From Saccharothrix deserti (GTDB taxonomy: Bacteria; Actinomycetota; Actinomycetes; Mycobacteriales; Pseudonocardiaceae), in the NCBI RefSeq assembly GCF_009769385.1, contig NZ_VKAB01000055.1, forward strand, positions 1 through 47,012: DNA of 47,012 nt, read 5' to 3'. Shown here piece by piece: positions 25,095-37,700 of the stretch (positions within the stretch are counted from its first letter, which is position 1; every line of letters begins with the position of its first letter). Position numbers and translations under genes: made by a program. Below the pieces are notes generated by a model. It searched no databases, was not told the origin of the DNA, and saw only the letters and a list, made by a program, of their open reading frames with translations.

Positions 25095-26382
25095 GGCGAG
25101 GCCTCCTCGGTCCGATTCGCGTCGTCGCCGAGCACGACGAGGTCGACCGCGGCGCTGTGCTCGGGGAGCCGCACCGCCAGCCAGGCCCGCAGCCGCGCCG
25201 CGAGCCCTCCGCCCGGTCGCCGTCCATCCTGCTCGGTCTTCCGCTCGACCAGCACGTCGAAACGGTCCTCGGCCCCGGTCAGCGAAGCGACCGGTGTCAC
25301 GCGGTACCGGTGCTCGGCCGCGACAGCGTCGATCTCGCGCCAGTCCACCGCGGCCCGCGGCCGTCCGCTCCCCGGCCGCCGGGCCGCGGGGATGTCAGCC
25401 ACGCCGGCCGGCGGAATGCCGATCAGGCGGAGGCGTTCGACACCGCGCCCGGCGAGCAGTTGGGCGAGTTGCGCGGTCGAGTGCAGGTCCCTCCCCCACC
25501 TCAGCAACGGCACCTTCACCACCGTGCGCGCGGGTCGCAGCAGCAGGCCGTAGGTGGCGGCCTCGGGCAACGGTCCCAGCAGGGGGTAGGCGTGCGCCTC
25601 CGTCCACGGCGCCCGCTGGGCGATCGCGCGCAGCACCGCGGGCGGTGACCAACCCGCGGCGTCCGGGGTCGACTTCGCCCGCCCGGTGCGCAGCTGGTTC
25701 GCCAGGCGTTCCAACCGCGGGTCGCGCAGGTTCGCCACGAACACCGCGCCCGCGGTGTGCACCAGCCGCAGCAGGTCGACGGCGGTGGTCGGCACGTCCA
25801 GGACGGACAACGAGGGGGCCGCCATGTCCAACAGCACGACGTCGTACGGCTCCTCGTCGGCGAACACGTCGACCGTCGGGGGCGCCGCCAACAGCCGCAG
25901 CCGCTGCCTCAGGTCCGGCCGCCCGGCCAGGACCTCGCAGACCTTGGGCACCGACGGGTCGACGAGGTCGTAGCCCACGCACTGCGCGGACAGCGCCGTC
26001 GGCAGTTCCATGCCGCCGATTCCGATGTGGAGCACCCGGCGGGGCGCCAACCGCGCCACCCGGTCCAGGGCGAGTTCGGTCGGCGTGGCCGGACGCCGCG
26101 CCAAGTGCTCGTCGTCGCGTGGCAGCACGACTGCGACGAGCCGGCCCCGGTGGCGACGCACCACCACCTGGGCCACGGACCCGTGGGCCAGCAGGGCTGC
26201 CCGCACCGGTCCCGAAGTGGTCCCGTCCGGCACCAGGTCCAGCCTGCCGTCGGAACCGCGGCGCACCCGGACGCCGAGGCGGGTCGAGCGACCCACCTCG
26301 ACCGGCAGCACCTCGCCGTCGCCGGTGCGGCCGGCGTCGGACGCGGTGAACGCGGTGAACGCGCTGTCGGTGACCACGGTCG

Positions 26383-26386
<4 letters not shown>
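25091..26386 (-). CDS. NRPS-derived methyltransferase with remnant A-domain segment
   Basis: A 431-residue protein. Residues ~48-92 read like the A8-A9 part of an adenylation domain (DGRLDLVPDG...VRAALLAHGSVAQVVVRR, then GRLVAVVLP). Residues ~105-260 are a class I methyltransferase (RVLHIGIGGMELPTAL; PYDVVLLDMAAPS; GAVFVANLRD) of the kind inserted in NRPS adenylation domains. The C-terminal third resembles the domain's closing segment (EHRYRVTPV...DRFDVLVERK). It looks like the interrupting module of an A-MT-A domain that became a separate gene. It overlaps both neighbours by four bases, and the upstream gene ends exactly with an A domain. Likely N-methylation of a carrier-bound residue; could be inactive. 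Confidence 0.6.
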
Positions 26387-28839
<2,453 letters not shown>

Positions 28840-28877
28840 GATCACTCCTCCTGTCAGTCGAAGCCGGCTCTGGCGGG

Positions 28878-29936
28878 CTAAAGCAGGATTCGTCCGTCCG
28901 GCGCGCCCCGGAACTCCCGCGACTTCCTCAGGTCGCGGGTCACGACGGCCTTCTTCAGCCAGCGATCGGTGCCGTCGAAGCGGGCTTTGAACGCGGACCG
29001 CCCGTGCACGGCCTTGTAGTTGTCCACGATGAGCAGGTCACCCGCGTCCAACGCGACCTCGGTCAACTGGGCGTCCAGGGCCTCGATCACCGCCTCCAGC
29101 GCCTCGGCGGCCTCCGAGTCACCGGCGACGGCGTTCATGAACGCCGGGTCGATGCGCAGGTACGGGGCGTTCGGGTCGCCGAAGAGGACCGCGCTGGGCG
29201 GCGGGTCTTCCTGCATCCGCTGCATGACGTGCACCTCGCCGGTGCCGGCGTTCAGCGCACGCGCCCGGTTGACGTGCTCGTTGTCGGGTCGGATCAGGAA
29301 CCGCGGCTGGCGCAGCACCTCCTGGTGCCGGGGGTCGATGTCCACGGCGTCGATGCTCGCGATCGTGGTGGGCACCGAGTCGTGGTTGCGCAGCCCCAGC
29401 AGGAGGAGGTAGTCGCACCGGTACGGGTGGAAGCCGTCCTCGGTGTGCCACTCCAGCCTGACGGTGCCGTGCCCGCTCTGCTGCTGCTGCTCGGTCGGCA
29501 TCGGCACCACGTTGTGGATGAGCTTGCCCTCCTGCAGGGTCGACCACCCGAAGATGTCGCCGAGCAGACCGCTGACCAGCACCAGGTAGGTCTCCAGGTG
29601 CCCGGTGCGCCAGGTGTCCTCCGCCGCGCGCCAGTCCAGCGGGGTCGGGCCGAGTTCGACGTCGTCGATCGGCAGACCGCGCAGCACGAGCGCGGTCGCC
29701 GACTCGTTCAGCCGCAACGCCCTGACCTCGTCCACCAACCTGGCCGGCAGCCGGTGGGCCAGGCCCGCGGCGGCGGCCAGCAGGGACGGTGCGGTGCCGG
29801 ACCCGTGGTCGCGGAGCACGGCGCGGGTGAGGGCATCGACGTGCGCTGTGTCGATGGGGTCCAGGTCGAGGTAGCGGATGGTGTGCGACGAGTTCCGCAC
29901 GGCCCCGGGCCGTGTCGTCGTGGAGGTGCCGTTCAT
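28878..29936 (-). CDS. Fe(II)/2-oxoglutarate oxygenase, Arg/Asn beta-hydroxylase-like
   Basis: A 352-residue clavaminate-synthase-like oxygenase of the AsnO/VioC/OrfP group, which hydroxylates the beta carbon of Asn, Arg or related amino acids. The iron ligands are in LEWHTEDGFHPYRCDY (His about 164, Glu about 166) and NYKAVHGRSAF (His about 311); the 2-oxoglutarate Arg is in FDGTDRWLKK (about 325). The preceding NESATALVLRGLP segment is also typical. ATG 29936 gives a six-base gap from AGAGGG; ATG 29942 would leave none. Lying between two NRPS genes, it probably supplies a hydroxylated building block. Which amino acid is hydroxylated cannot be read from the sequence. Confidence 0.85.
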   Translation of the reverse strand: MNGTSTTTRPGAVRNSSHTIRYLDLDPIDTAHVDALTRAVLRDHGSGTAPSLLAAAAGLAHRLPARLVDEVRALRLNESATALVLRGLPIDDVELGPTPLDWRAAEDTWRTGHLETYLVLVSGLLGDIFGWSTLQEGKLIHNVVPMPTEQQQQSGHGTVRLEWHTEDGFHPYRCDYLLLLGLRNHDSVPTTIASIDAVDIDPRHQEVLRQPRFLIRPDNEHVNRARALNAGTGEVHVMQRMQEDPPPSAVLFGDPNAPYLRIDPAFMNAVAGDSEAAEALEAVIEALDAQLTEVALDAGDLLIVDNYKAVHGRSAFKARFDGTDRWLKKAVVTRDLRKSREFRGAPDGRILL

Positions 29937-30056
29937 CTTCATCCCTCTCAGAGTGCGGGTGCTCGCTCCGGCCGCGGGCCGGGCCCGTCCGGGGCGGGCG
30001 CACCGCGGGCGGGTTCGGGCCCGCCCGCGGTGCACCCGACGTGGTTGGTGCACTGG

Positions 30057-33000
30057 TCAGCTGTGCGCCTTCTGCTTCGCGACCTCCTCGGGCGCGGGCA
30101 GGTACCCGTTGTCCACCAGGAACCGGAAGCACGAGTGCGCCCACTCCTCGTTCACCGGCGGGCACTCGATGCCGGAGCCTTCCAGCGCCTCGTTGAGCAC
30201 GCGGCACTCGTCCAGCGGGTCCACCTGTTGCTGGAGGTCCGGGTCGAGTGCGGCGTGCCGCATCGACGCGACCCTGAGGATGGGCGTGAGCGGGTAGAGG
30301 ATGTGGTCCTCGTCCACGGCGAGCGCCTTGCGGCGGGCCTCCTCCTCGTCCACGACGTTGAGGTCGTACCCGAAGGACCTCAACCACTGGTAGCACTGCT
30401 GCATCGTGGTCGGCTCGCGGTTGGTGATGTTGAAGTTCTTGCCCAGGTTCTCCTCGCGCAGCGAGGTGTAGACGATCGCCTGGGCGGTGTAGTCCACCGG
30501 CACCGCGTTGATCACGTCGTTGTAGAGCGGCAGGATGCCGAGGTCGAGGAAACCCTTGAGGTAGACGTAGAGGTAGTCCGTGTCGTGGGAGGCGCCGGTC
30601 TTGGTGTGGCCGGTGATCATCCAGGGCCGCTGCACGGTGACCGGGACGCCGCGATCACGGGCCATGACCACGATCTTCTCGGCGACCCACTTGGTGCGCG
30701 GGTAACCGGTGGGCACCTTGACCGGCCGGTCGCCGAGGTCGTCCTCGGTGAAGGGTCGCTCGGCGCCGGTGCCCATGAAGACGTCCACACTGGACACCAG
30801 GTGGAACGCCTTGAGCGTCGTCTTGGTCGCGAGCCTCAGCAGTTCCTCGGTGCCCAGGACGTTGGCGGCCTTCATGGCCTCGTACGGGTAGGTGAAGTTG
30901 ACGATGGCGCCGCTGTGGTAGATCGAGTCGATCGTGGCGGCGTAGTTCTCGAACTCCTCCTTCGACAAGCCGAGGTACGGCTTGGACAGGTCGCCCAAGA
31001 CGACCTTGATCCGGCTGCGGTACGACTCGTCCCACGCGCGGTACTTGCGCAGGGTCTCCTCCAGCCGGTCCCAGCACTCGTCCGGGCTGCTGCCGCGCAC
31101 CAGGCAGTGCACCGTGGCGTCGGTGCGCTCGACGAGCTCGACCGCGATGAACGCCCCCAGGTAGCCGGTGGCACCGGTGACCAGGATGTTCTTCGGCGAG
31201 AACCAGTCGGCGTGCGGCAGGCCGTCGGGCTTGATGCTCGGGTCGAGCTTGACGTCGGCCAGCAAGTCCGCGACCTGCTGGGCGTACAGCGCCGCGCTGT
31301 CGACGTTGTCCCGCTGCCGCTGGTGCACCTCGACCGCGCGGGCGATGCCCTCCACCGTCGGGACGCGGAAGATCTCGTCGATCGGCAGCTCGACGTCGTG
31401 CTCGCGGGAGAGCTGCGCCGCCAGCCTCGCCACGAGCAGCGAGTTGCCGCCGAGGGAGAAGAAGTCGGCGGTGGCGCTGATCTGCTGCAGGCCCAGCACC
31501 GCGGCGAACGTCTCGGCGATCTCGGCCTCGAGCTGGCTGCGCGGCTCCACGAAACCGCTCACCGCGATGTCCTGGGGCGCGGGCAGCGCGTTGGTGTCGA
31601 TCTTCCCGTGGCGGGTCAGCGGCATCCGCTCCAGCGTCACGAAGTGGCTGGGCGCCATGTAGTCCGGGATCTGCCCCAGCACGTGGCCGACGAGCGTCTC
31701 CTGGGTCAGCACGCGCCCGATGACCGGGACCACGTAGGCGATCAGCCGCGGCACACCCGGCTGGTCCTCGCGCACGGTCACCACTGCCTCGGCCACCAGC
31801 GGGTGGCGCAGCAGGACGTTCTCGACCTCGGACAGCTCGATCCGGAAGCCGCGGATCTTGACCTGCTTGTCCGCCCGGCCCAGGAACTCGACCGCGCCGT
31901 CGGCCCGGTAGCGGGCCAGGTCACCGGTGCGGTAGAGCCGGTCGCCGGGTCGGCTGGAGAACGGGTCGGGCAGGAACCGCTCGGCGGTCATGGCGGCCCG
32001 GTTGACGTAGCCGCGGGCCACGCCCTCGCCGCCGATGTAGAGCTCACCCGGCACGCCCGGCGGCACCGGGTTGAACCACCTGTCCAGCAGGTGGATGCGC
32101 GCGTTGGGGATCGGCCGGCCGATGGGCACCCGCTGCGCCTCGGCCTCCTCGGGGCCGACCTGGTGCACCGACGCCCAGATGGTCGCTTCGGTGGGGCCGT
32201 ACTCGTTGAACAGCGCGGCGTTCGGGGAGCGGCGGAAGTGGTCGGCGACCAGGTTCGGCGGCAGCGTCTCGCCGGCCAGGATGGTGGTGCGCACCGAGTC
32301 GTGCGCCTCCAGGTCGGTCTCCAGCAGCACCGCGTACTGCGAGGGCACACCGTCCACGTGGGTCACGGAGCGGGTGCGGATGAGCTTGCCGAGCTGCCGG
32401 GGGTCGAGCACCTCCTGCTCGGTGGGGAACACGACGGTGCCGCTGCGGCTGAGCGTCCAGTAGAGACCGCCGCCGGAGGCGTCGAACGTCAGCGGCGCGA
32501 GCACCAGGTACCGCTCGGGCAGGCCGGGGCCCTCGCACGCGGTGCGCGCGGCCGTGGCGTGCACGATCTGGCGGTGCTCGACCGCGACGCCCTTGGGCCG
32601 GCCGGTCGAACCGGAGGTGTAGATGATGTAGGCCAGGTCGTCGGGCTCCACGTGGACGGCAGGGCGCTGCGCGGGCGCCTGCGGATCGGCGGTCGGGATC
32701 GGCACGCGCACGACGCCGTCGAGCTCGCCGGGTACCGCGTCGAGCGCGGCGGGCAGGCCGGTCAGCAGGGTGATGTCGGCGTCGCCGACGATGAACGCCA
32801 ACCGATCCGCCGGGTAACCCGGGTCGAGCGGGACGTATGCCGCACCCGTCTTCAGCACGCCGAGCAGAGCGACCACGGCGTGCGCGGAGCGGTCGACCAC
32901 GACACCGACCTTCGTCCCGAGGCCCGCGCCGCGGGAGGCGAGCTCCGCGGCCAACGCGTCGGCGCGCGCGTCGAGGGAGGCGTAGGTGACCTCGTCGTCC

Positions 33001-34514
33001 CCGGCGGCGATGGCCACGGCGGTCGGGGTGGTCTTCGCCGCCTGCTCCACGAGCCCGTGCAGGGTGCGGGAGCGATCGTGGTCGGCCGCCGTGTTGTTCC
33101 ACCGCGCGATCAGCTCGCGCTCGTGCGGCGCGACCAGCGGGATCGAGGACAACGGCCGGTCCGGCTCCGCCACGGCCGCCTTCAACAGCAGGATGACGTG
33201 GTTGACGAACCGCTCCGTCGTCGCGCGGTCGAACAGGTCGGTGTTGTACTGGGCCCGCAGGCTCAGCACGTCACCGCGTCGGATCGCGAACAGGTCGATG
33301 TCGTGCGGGGTCCAGGTCGTCGGCAGGTCGAGCGGGGTGGCGACGGCGTCCGGCAGTGCGCGCGAGGCCGACTCGTCCTCGAAGGTGAAGGACAGCTGGA
33401 AGAGCGGCGTGTGGCTCAGGTCGCGCTGCGGCTGCGCCGCCTCGACGATGCGGTCGAACGACAGCCGTGCGTGCGCCATGGCCTCCGCCCGCACGGTCCG
33501 CGCGCGGTCGGTGAGCCGGGGCAGCGAGTCGTCCTCCCCGAGTTCGAACCGCAGCGGGAGGGTGTTCTCCAGCGGCCCGACCAGGTTGCCGCCGTCGCTG
33601 TGCCAGGCCGCCGGGACGCTGATGCCGACGGCGAGGTCCCGCTGCTGCGAGTACCGCGACAGGACCGCGACGTACGTGGCCAGCAGCACCTCGGAGAGGC
33701 CGTGGCCGCTGCGGTCGCAGTACGCCGTGACCGCCTCGGTCACGTCACCCGGCACCGGCACGGTGACCGCGTCGCCGTGGATGGTCTTCATCGACGGGCG
33801 GGGCCGGTCGGTCGGCATTTCCAGCGGGGTCAACGCGGCCATGTGGTCGCGCCAGAACTCGACGTCCTTGACGGCGTCGTCGCTGTTGACCCATTCCCGC
33901 TGTGCGGTGACCAGGCCGTGGAAGTCCGCGGGCGCGGCGTCGACGGCCGGGCTCGTGCCGCCGACCAGGTCGGTGTAGCGGGTGAGCAACTCGTCGGTGA
34001 GCAGCTTGGCCGAGCGGCGGTCCGCGACCATCTGGTGCAGGGTCAGCAGCAGGACGTGGTCGTCCTCGGCGACGCGCAGCAGTGATGCCCGCACCAGCGG
34101 GCCCTTCGCCAGGTCGAACCGCGTCCGCGTCTCGGTGGCGACGATGCGGGCGAGTTCGGCGTCCAGGCCGTCGGCGGAGACGTCGACCACCGGCAGCCGG
34201 AGGGTGACGGCCGGCGCGGTGGTCGCCAGCGGGTGACCGTCGACCTCCCGGAAGGTGCTGCGCAGCACCTCGTGCCGCTGCACGATCGCGCTGAGCGCCT
34301 GCTGCATCGCGGCGGGGTCGATGCGCCCGGACAGGCGCACGGCGGAGTTGACCTGCCACGGCTTGCTCTCGTCGAGCTGGAGCAAGACCCAGAGGCGGCG
34401 TTGTTCCAGCGACAGGTTGCTCGGTGTTGCCTCGGCCGAGCCGTCCAGGAGCTGGGCGAGCAGCGCGCGCTTCTCCTCGGACGTCATGGATTCCAGCTCG
34501 TGCTGCTGGCTCAT
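30057..34514 (-). CDS. NRPS terminal module C-A-T-thioester reductase
   Basis: A 1485-residue protein: condensation ~33-455, adenylation ~480-975, carrier ~995-1065 (FSLGGNSLL, Ser about 1025) and an NAD(P)H-dependent thioester reductase ~1105-1470 (ILVTGATGYLG; catalytic GYPRTKW). The reductase would release the chain as an aldehyde or, by a second reduction, an alcohol. The condensation motif is LLTLHQMVADRRS (about 156-168): HQxxxDR in place of HHxxxDG, losing the second His and the Gly. The A domain is intact (IIYTSGSTGRPKG, YRTGD, RHGKID) with a position-read code D-A-G-D-I-A-E-I-W-K that I cannot assign. GAAGGAG precedes the ATG at 34514. It is the expected last module of the assembly line. 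Confidence 0.93.
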   Translation of the reverse strand: MSQQHELESMTSEEKRALLAQLLDGSAEATPSNLSLEQRRLWVLLQLDESKPWQVNSAVRLSGRIDPAAMQQALSAIVQRHEVLRSTFREVDGHPLATTAPAVTLRLPVVDVSADGLDAELARIVATETRTRFDLAKGPLVRASLLRVAEDDHVLLLTLHQMVADRRSAKLLTDELLTRYTDLVGGTSPAVDAAPADFHGLVTAQREWVNSDDAVKDVEFWRDHMAALTPLEMPTDRPRPSMKTIHGDAVTVPVPGDVTEAVTAYCDRSGHGLSEVLLATYVAVLSRYSQQRDLAVGISVPAAWHSDGGNLVGPLENTLPLRFELGEDDSLPRLTDRARTVRAEAMAHARLSFDRIVEAAQPQRDLSHTPLFQLSFTFEDESASRALPDAVATPLDLPTTWTPHDIDLFAIRRGDVLSLRAQYNTDLFDRATTERFVNHVILLLKAAVAEPDRPLSSIPLVAPHERELIARWNNTAADHDRSRTLHGLVEQAAKTTPTAVAIAAGDDEVTYASLDARADALAAELASRGAGLGTKVGVVVDRSAHAVVALLGVLKTGAAYVPLDPGYPADRLAFIVGDADITLLTGLPAALDAVPGELDGVVRVPIPTADPQAPAQRPAVHVEPDDLAYIIYTSGSTGRPKGVAVEHRQIVHATAARTACEGPGLPERYLVLAPLTFDASGGGLYWTLSRSGTVVFPTEQEVLDPRQLGKLIRTRSVTHVDGVPSQYAVLLETDLEAHDSVRTTILAGETLPPNLVADHFRRSPNAALFNEYGPTEATIWASVHQVGPEEAEAQRVPIGRPIPNARIHLLDRWFNPVPPGVPGELYIGGEGVARGYVNRAAMTAERFLPDPFSSRPGDRLYRTGDLARYRADGAVEFLGRADKQVKIRGFRIELSEVENVLLRHPLVAEAVVTVREDQPGVPRLIAYVVPVIGRVLTQETLVGHVLGQIPDYMAPSHFVTLERMPLTRHGKIDTNALPAPQDIAVSGFVEPRSQLEAEIAETFAAVLGLQQISATADFFSLGGNSLLVARLAAQLSREHDVELPIDEIFRVPTVEGIARAVEVHQRQRDNVDSAALYAQQVADLLADVKLDPSIKPDGLPHADWFSPKNILVTGATGYLGAFIAVELVERTDATVHCLVRGSSPDECWDRLEETLRKYRAWDESYRSRIKVVLGDLSKPYLGLSKEEFENYAATIDSIYHSGAIVNFTYPYEAMKAANVLGTEELLRLATKTTLKAFHLVSSVDVFMGTGAERPFTEDDLGDRPVKVPTGYPRTKWVAEKIVVMARDRGVPVTVQRPWMITGHTKTGASHDTDYLYVYLKGFLDLGILPLYNDVINAVPVDYTAQAIVYTSLREENLGKNFNITNREPTTMQQCYQWLRSFGYDLNVVDEEEARRKALAVDEDHILYPLTPILRVASMRHAALDPDLQQQVDPLDECRVLNEALEGSGIECPPVNEEWAHSCFRFLVDNGYLPAPEEVAKQKAHS

Positions 34515-34554
34515 ACTCGAAGACTCCTTCGTAGATGCCGTCAGGTCGGGGTGG

Positions 34555-34758
34555 TCAGCCTGCGACGCGTTCGCGCACCGAACGGGGGCGCATGTCGGTC
34601 CACACCGCCTCGATGTGCTGCAGGCACTCCTGCTTGGTCCCGGTGGTGCCCACGGCGGTCCAGCCGGTGGGCAGCTCGCGATCGGCGAACCAGATGGAGT
34701 ACTGGTCCTGGTCGTTCACCACGACCTGGAAGATCGTGTCGGCGTCGTCGATGCCCAT
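34555..34758 (-). CDS. MbtH-like NRPS accessory protein
   Basis: A 67-residue MbtH-like protein with the family marks NDQDQYSIWF (usually SLWP/SIWP), PTGWTAVG and the closing WTDMRPRS with its conserved Trp. MbtH proteins bind adenylation domains and are needed for their folding or activity. GAGGAG precedes ATG 34758. It lies between two NRPS genes on the same strand with 25- and 40-base gaps. A second MbtH domain is fused to the NRPS gene at 42083, so each strand of the cluster has its own copy. Confidence 0.96.
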   Translation of the reverse strand: MGIDDADTIFQVVVNDQDQYSIWFADRELPTGWTAVGTTGTKQECLQHIEAVWTDMRPRSVRERVAG

Positions 34759-34783
34759 CTGCTCCTCATCTCTGCGTGGTGGG

Positions 34784-37700
34784 TCAACCGAGCTGCCGCA
34801 GCAGTCGCTCGACCTCTTGGTCGGTCATTCCGGCGAGCTGGCCGCGCAGGGCGCTCGCCTTGTCGGAAGATCGGTTTCGCTGAGCCGCTTCCACCGCGGC
34901 CACGGCCTCGGCGAGACCGGCGGCGGTGGGTTTGGCGAAGAAGTCGCGGACCGGGACGAGCACGCCGATGTCGTCCCGCACCCGACCGATGACCTTGGCG
35001 GCGAGCAGGGAGTGCCCGCCCAGCGCGAAGAAGTCGGCGTGCACGCCGAACCCCCGCACCGGCAGCAGCTGCTGGAAGATGGCCATCACCGCGCGTTCGG
35101 TCCGGTTGCGCGGCGCGGTGTCGTCCACCTTGCCCAGCAGCGCGGGGCCTCGCAGCGCGGACAGCACGGCGCGGTCGGGCGTGCCGTCGGCCAGGAGGGG
35201 CAGCACGTCGAGCGTGCCGAACAGGGCGGGCACCTCGTGCGGCGCCAGCGCGGAGGCAGCCTTGGCGCGCACACCGGCGGCGAACTCCTCCCGCTCGCGC
35301 GGCGACCCGCCGGCGAGCGCCGCGTCCAGCACCAGCCAACCGACCAGCTTGGTCTCGCCACCGCTCTCGCCCGGCACCACCGCCGCGGCGCGCACACCGT
35401 CCACACGGGACAGGAACCGTTCGACGCGCACCGGCGAGACGACGTGGTCCCCGACCGCGACGCGGTCGTCGGTGTAACCGACTTCCTCCAGTTCGCCCAC
35501 GGCCGTGTAGCGGCAGAGCACACCGGTGCCGATGCCCTGTGGTCCGCGTTGCGGCGCAGTCGATTCACCGGTCTGCTCGAAGGCGGTCGCCGGACCCGCC
35601 AGGAACAGTTCCCCGACGACGCCGAGCGCGGTCGGCGCGCCGGTTCCGTCGAGCACCTGGCGCGTGGTGCCGGCCGGCGGCGGTCCGAGTCGTCGCAGAC
35701 GGGCCGTCTCCAGCGGCGAAAGACCCGCGGGCGCGGCCGAACCGCCGGTCTCCCGCCAGAACAGGACCTCCCGACCGGTGCGCTCCAGCGCCTCGGCGAG
35801 GTCGTCGGCGAGCACCGCTCCGCGGCACACCACGCGCACACCGGGCGGCGGCGCCCAGTTGCCGATCAGGACCTGCCGCCAGACCGGCGCGGTCGCCACG
35901 GCCACGGCGCCGGTCGCGCCGCCGTCGGGCGAGAAGATCAGGCGTCCGCCGCGCGCCAGGGGGAGCAGCAACTCCACCGGGTGCGGTCGGGTGGCGCCGA
36001 CCAGGACGACGTCGTCCGCCGGTGACAGGGCCAACCGGTCGGCCACCGCGGCGACGGCGGCGGCGAGTGCGCGGTGGGACAGCACGGCCGTGTCGGGCGA
36101 GTCGGGTGCTTCCAGCCACCACGCCGCGAGGTCGGGCGCGGGGCGGCCGTGCGACTCCTCGGGATCGAACCGGGGGCCGGTGGTCACCACCCAACCGTCC
36201 GGCTCGTCGGCCGCGCTCCGGACGAAGACGCCGGCTCGGTGCTGGCGCTCGCCGTAGGCCACGGCCGCGCCGACCTCGAACGCGGCGAGAACGGCCACCA
36301 CCAGGTCGACCGAGGGTGTCGGCGACACGGTGACGACGGTGCCGGGCGGCACGCCCTCGGCGCGCAGCCGCTCGGCGAGCGCTTCCACCCGGGCGCGCAG
36401 TTCGGCGTGGGTGAGCGTGCGCGTCCCGTCCGAGACCGCGGTGAGCGCGCCATCCCGGTCGGCGACCAGTCGGGCGACCGTACCGGCGAACGCGGTCTCC
36501 GGGCCGCGCCCCCACTTCCCGATCGCGGCGCGTTCGGCAGCGCCGGCCACGGGCAGGGCGGCGACCGGCACCCGCGGGTCGCGGCAGACCTCGGCGAGCA
36601 CGTCGCGGTGCCGGTCCAGCAGCAGGCGGGCGGTCTCGACGGTGTAGAGATCGCGGTCGTAGTCCAGGCGCAGCAGCAGGCCGTCGCCGTCGGGCAACAC
36701 GGTCAGCCACAGGTCGAACTTCGCCGCGACGTTGTCCAGGGCGACCGGGGAGAGGCTGAGGTCGGGCAGCTCCAGCTCGACGCCGGGCGTGTTCTGGAAG
36801 GAGAACATGACGTCGAACAGGGGATTGCGGTCGAGCACCCGCGCCTGTCCTACGACTTCCACCAGCCGGTCGAACGGCATCTGCTGGTGGGAGAACGCGT
36901 TCAGGCAGGTTTCCCGGATCGCGGCGACCACGTCGCCGAAGTCGCCCTCCACCGGTAGGCGGGTGCGCAGCACCAGCGTGTTGGCGAAGAACCCGATCAA
37001 CTCCTCGGCGTCGGGGTGGTGCCGTCCCGCCACCGGCGTGCCCACGGCGATGTCGGACTGCCCGGTGACCCGCGCCAGGGTGGTCTTGAACGCGGCGAGC
37101 AGCAGCATGAACGGCGTGGCGTCCCACTTCTCCGCCAGAGCGGCGAGTTCGGCCACCTCGGCCGCGCCCAACCGCGCCTCCACCCGGGCGCCCGCCGCAC
37201 GGCGCCGGACGCTGCCGCGAGGCCGGTCAACCGGCAGGTTCAACGGGGTGGTGCCGGCCAGTTCGCGCTGCCAGTGCGCCGTGAGGTCGCGCAGCCGGTC
37301 GCCGGAGAGGGACTCCTGCTGCCAGGCGACGTAGTCGCCGTACTGGATCGGCGGCTCCGGCAGCGCTCCGGACTGCCCTTCCACCAGCGACCGGTAGCCG
37401 CGGGCGAGGTCGGCGTAGAAGACCTCGGTCGACCAGCCGTCGCAGACCACGTGGTGGATGACGGTGATCAGGGTGTGCCGCTCAGCGGATTCCCGGACCA
37501 GCACCACTCGCAGCAGCGGCGGTTCGTCGAGGACGAAGGGCTTCTCCGCCTGCTCCCGCGCCAACCCGCGCAGACGCGCCTCGAACTCGGCCGGAGCGGA
37601 GTCGGAGAAGTCCACCACCGGCAGCGACACCAGCGTCTCGGGCACCACGAGCTGGTGCGGTTCACCGTCCACCAGTCCTACGCCGGTGCGCAGGCTCTCG

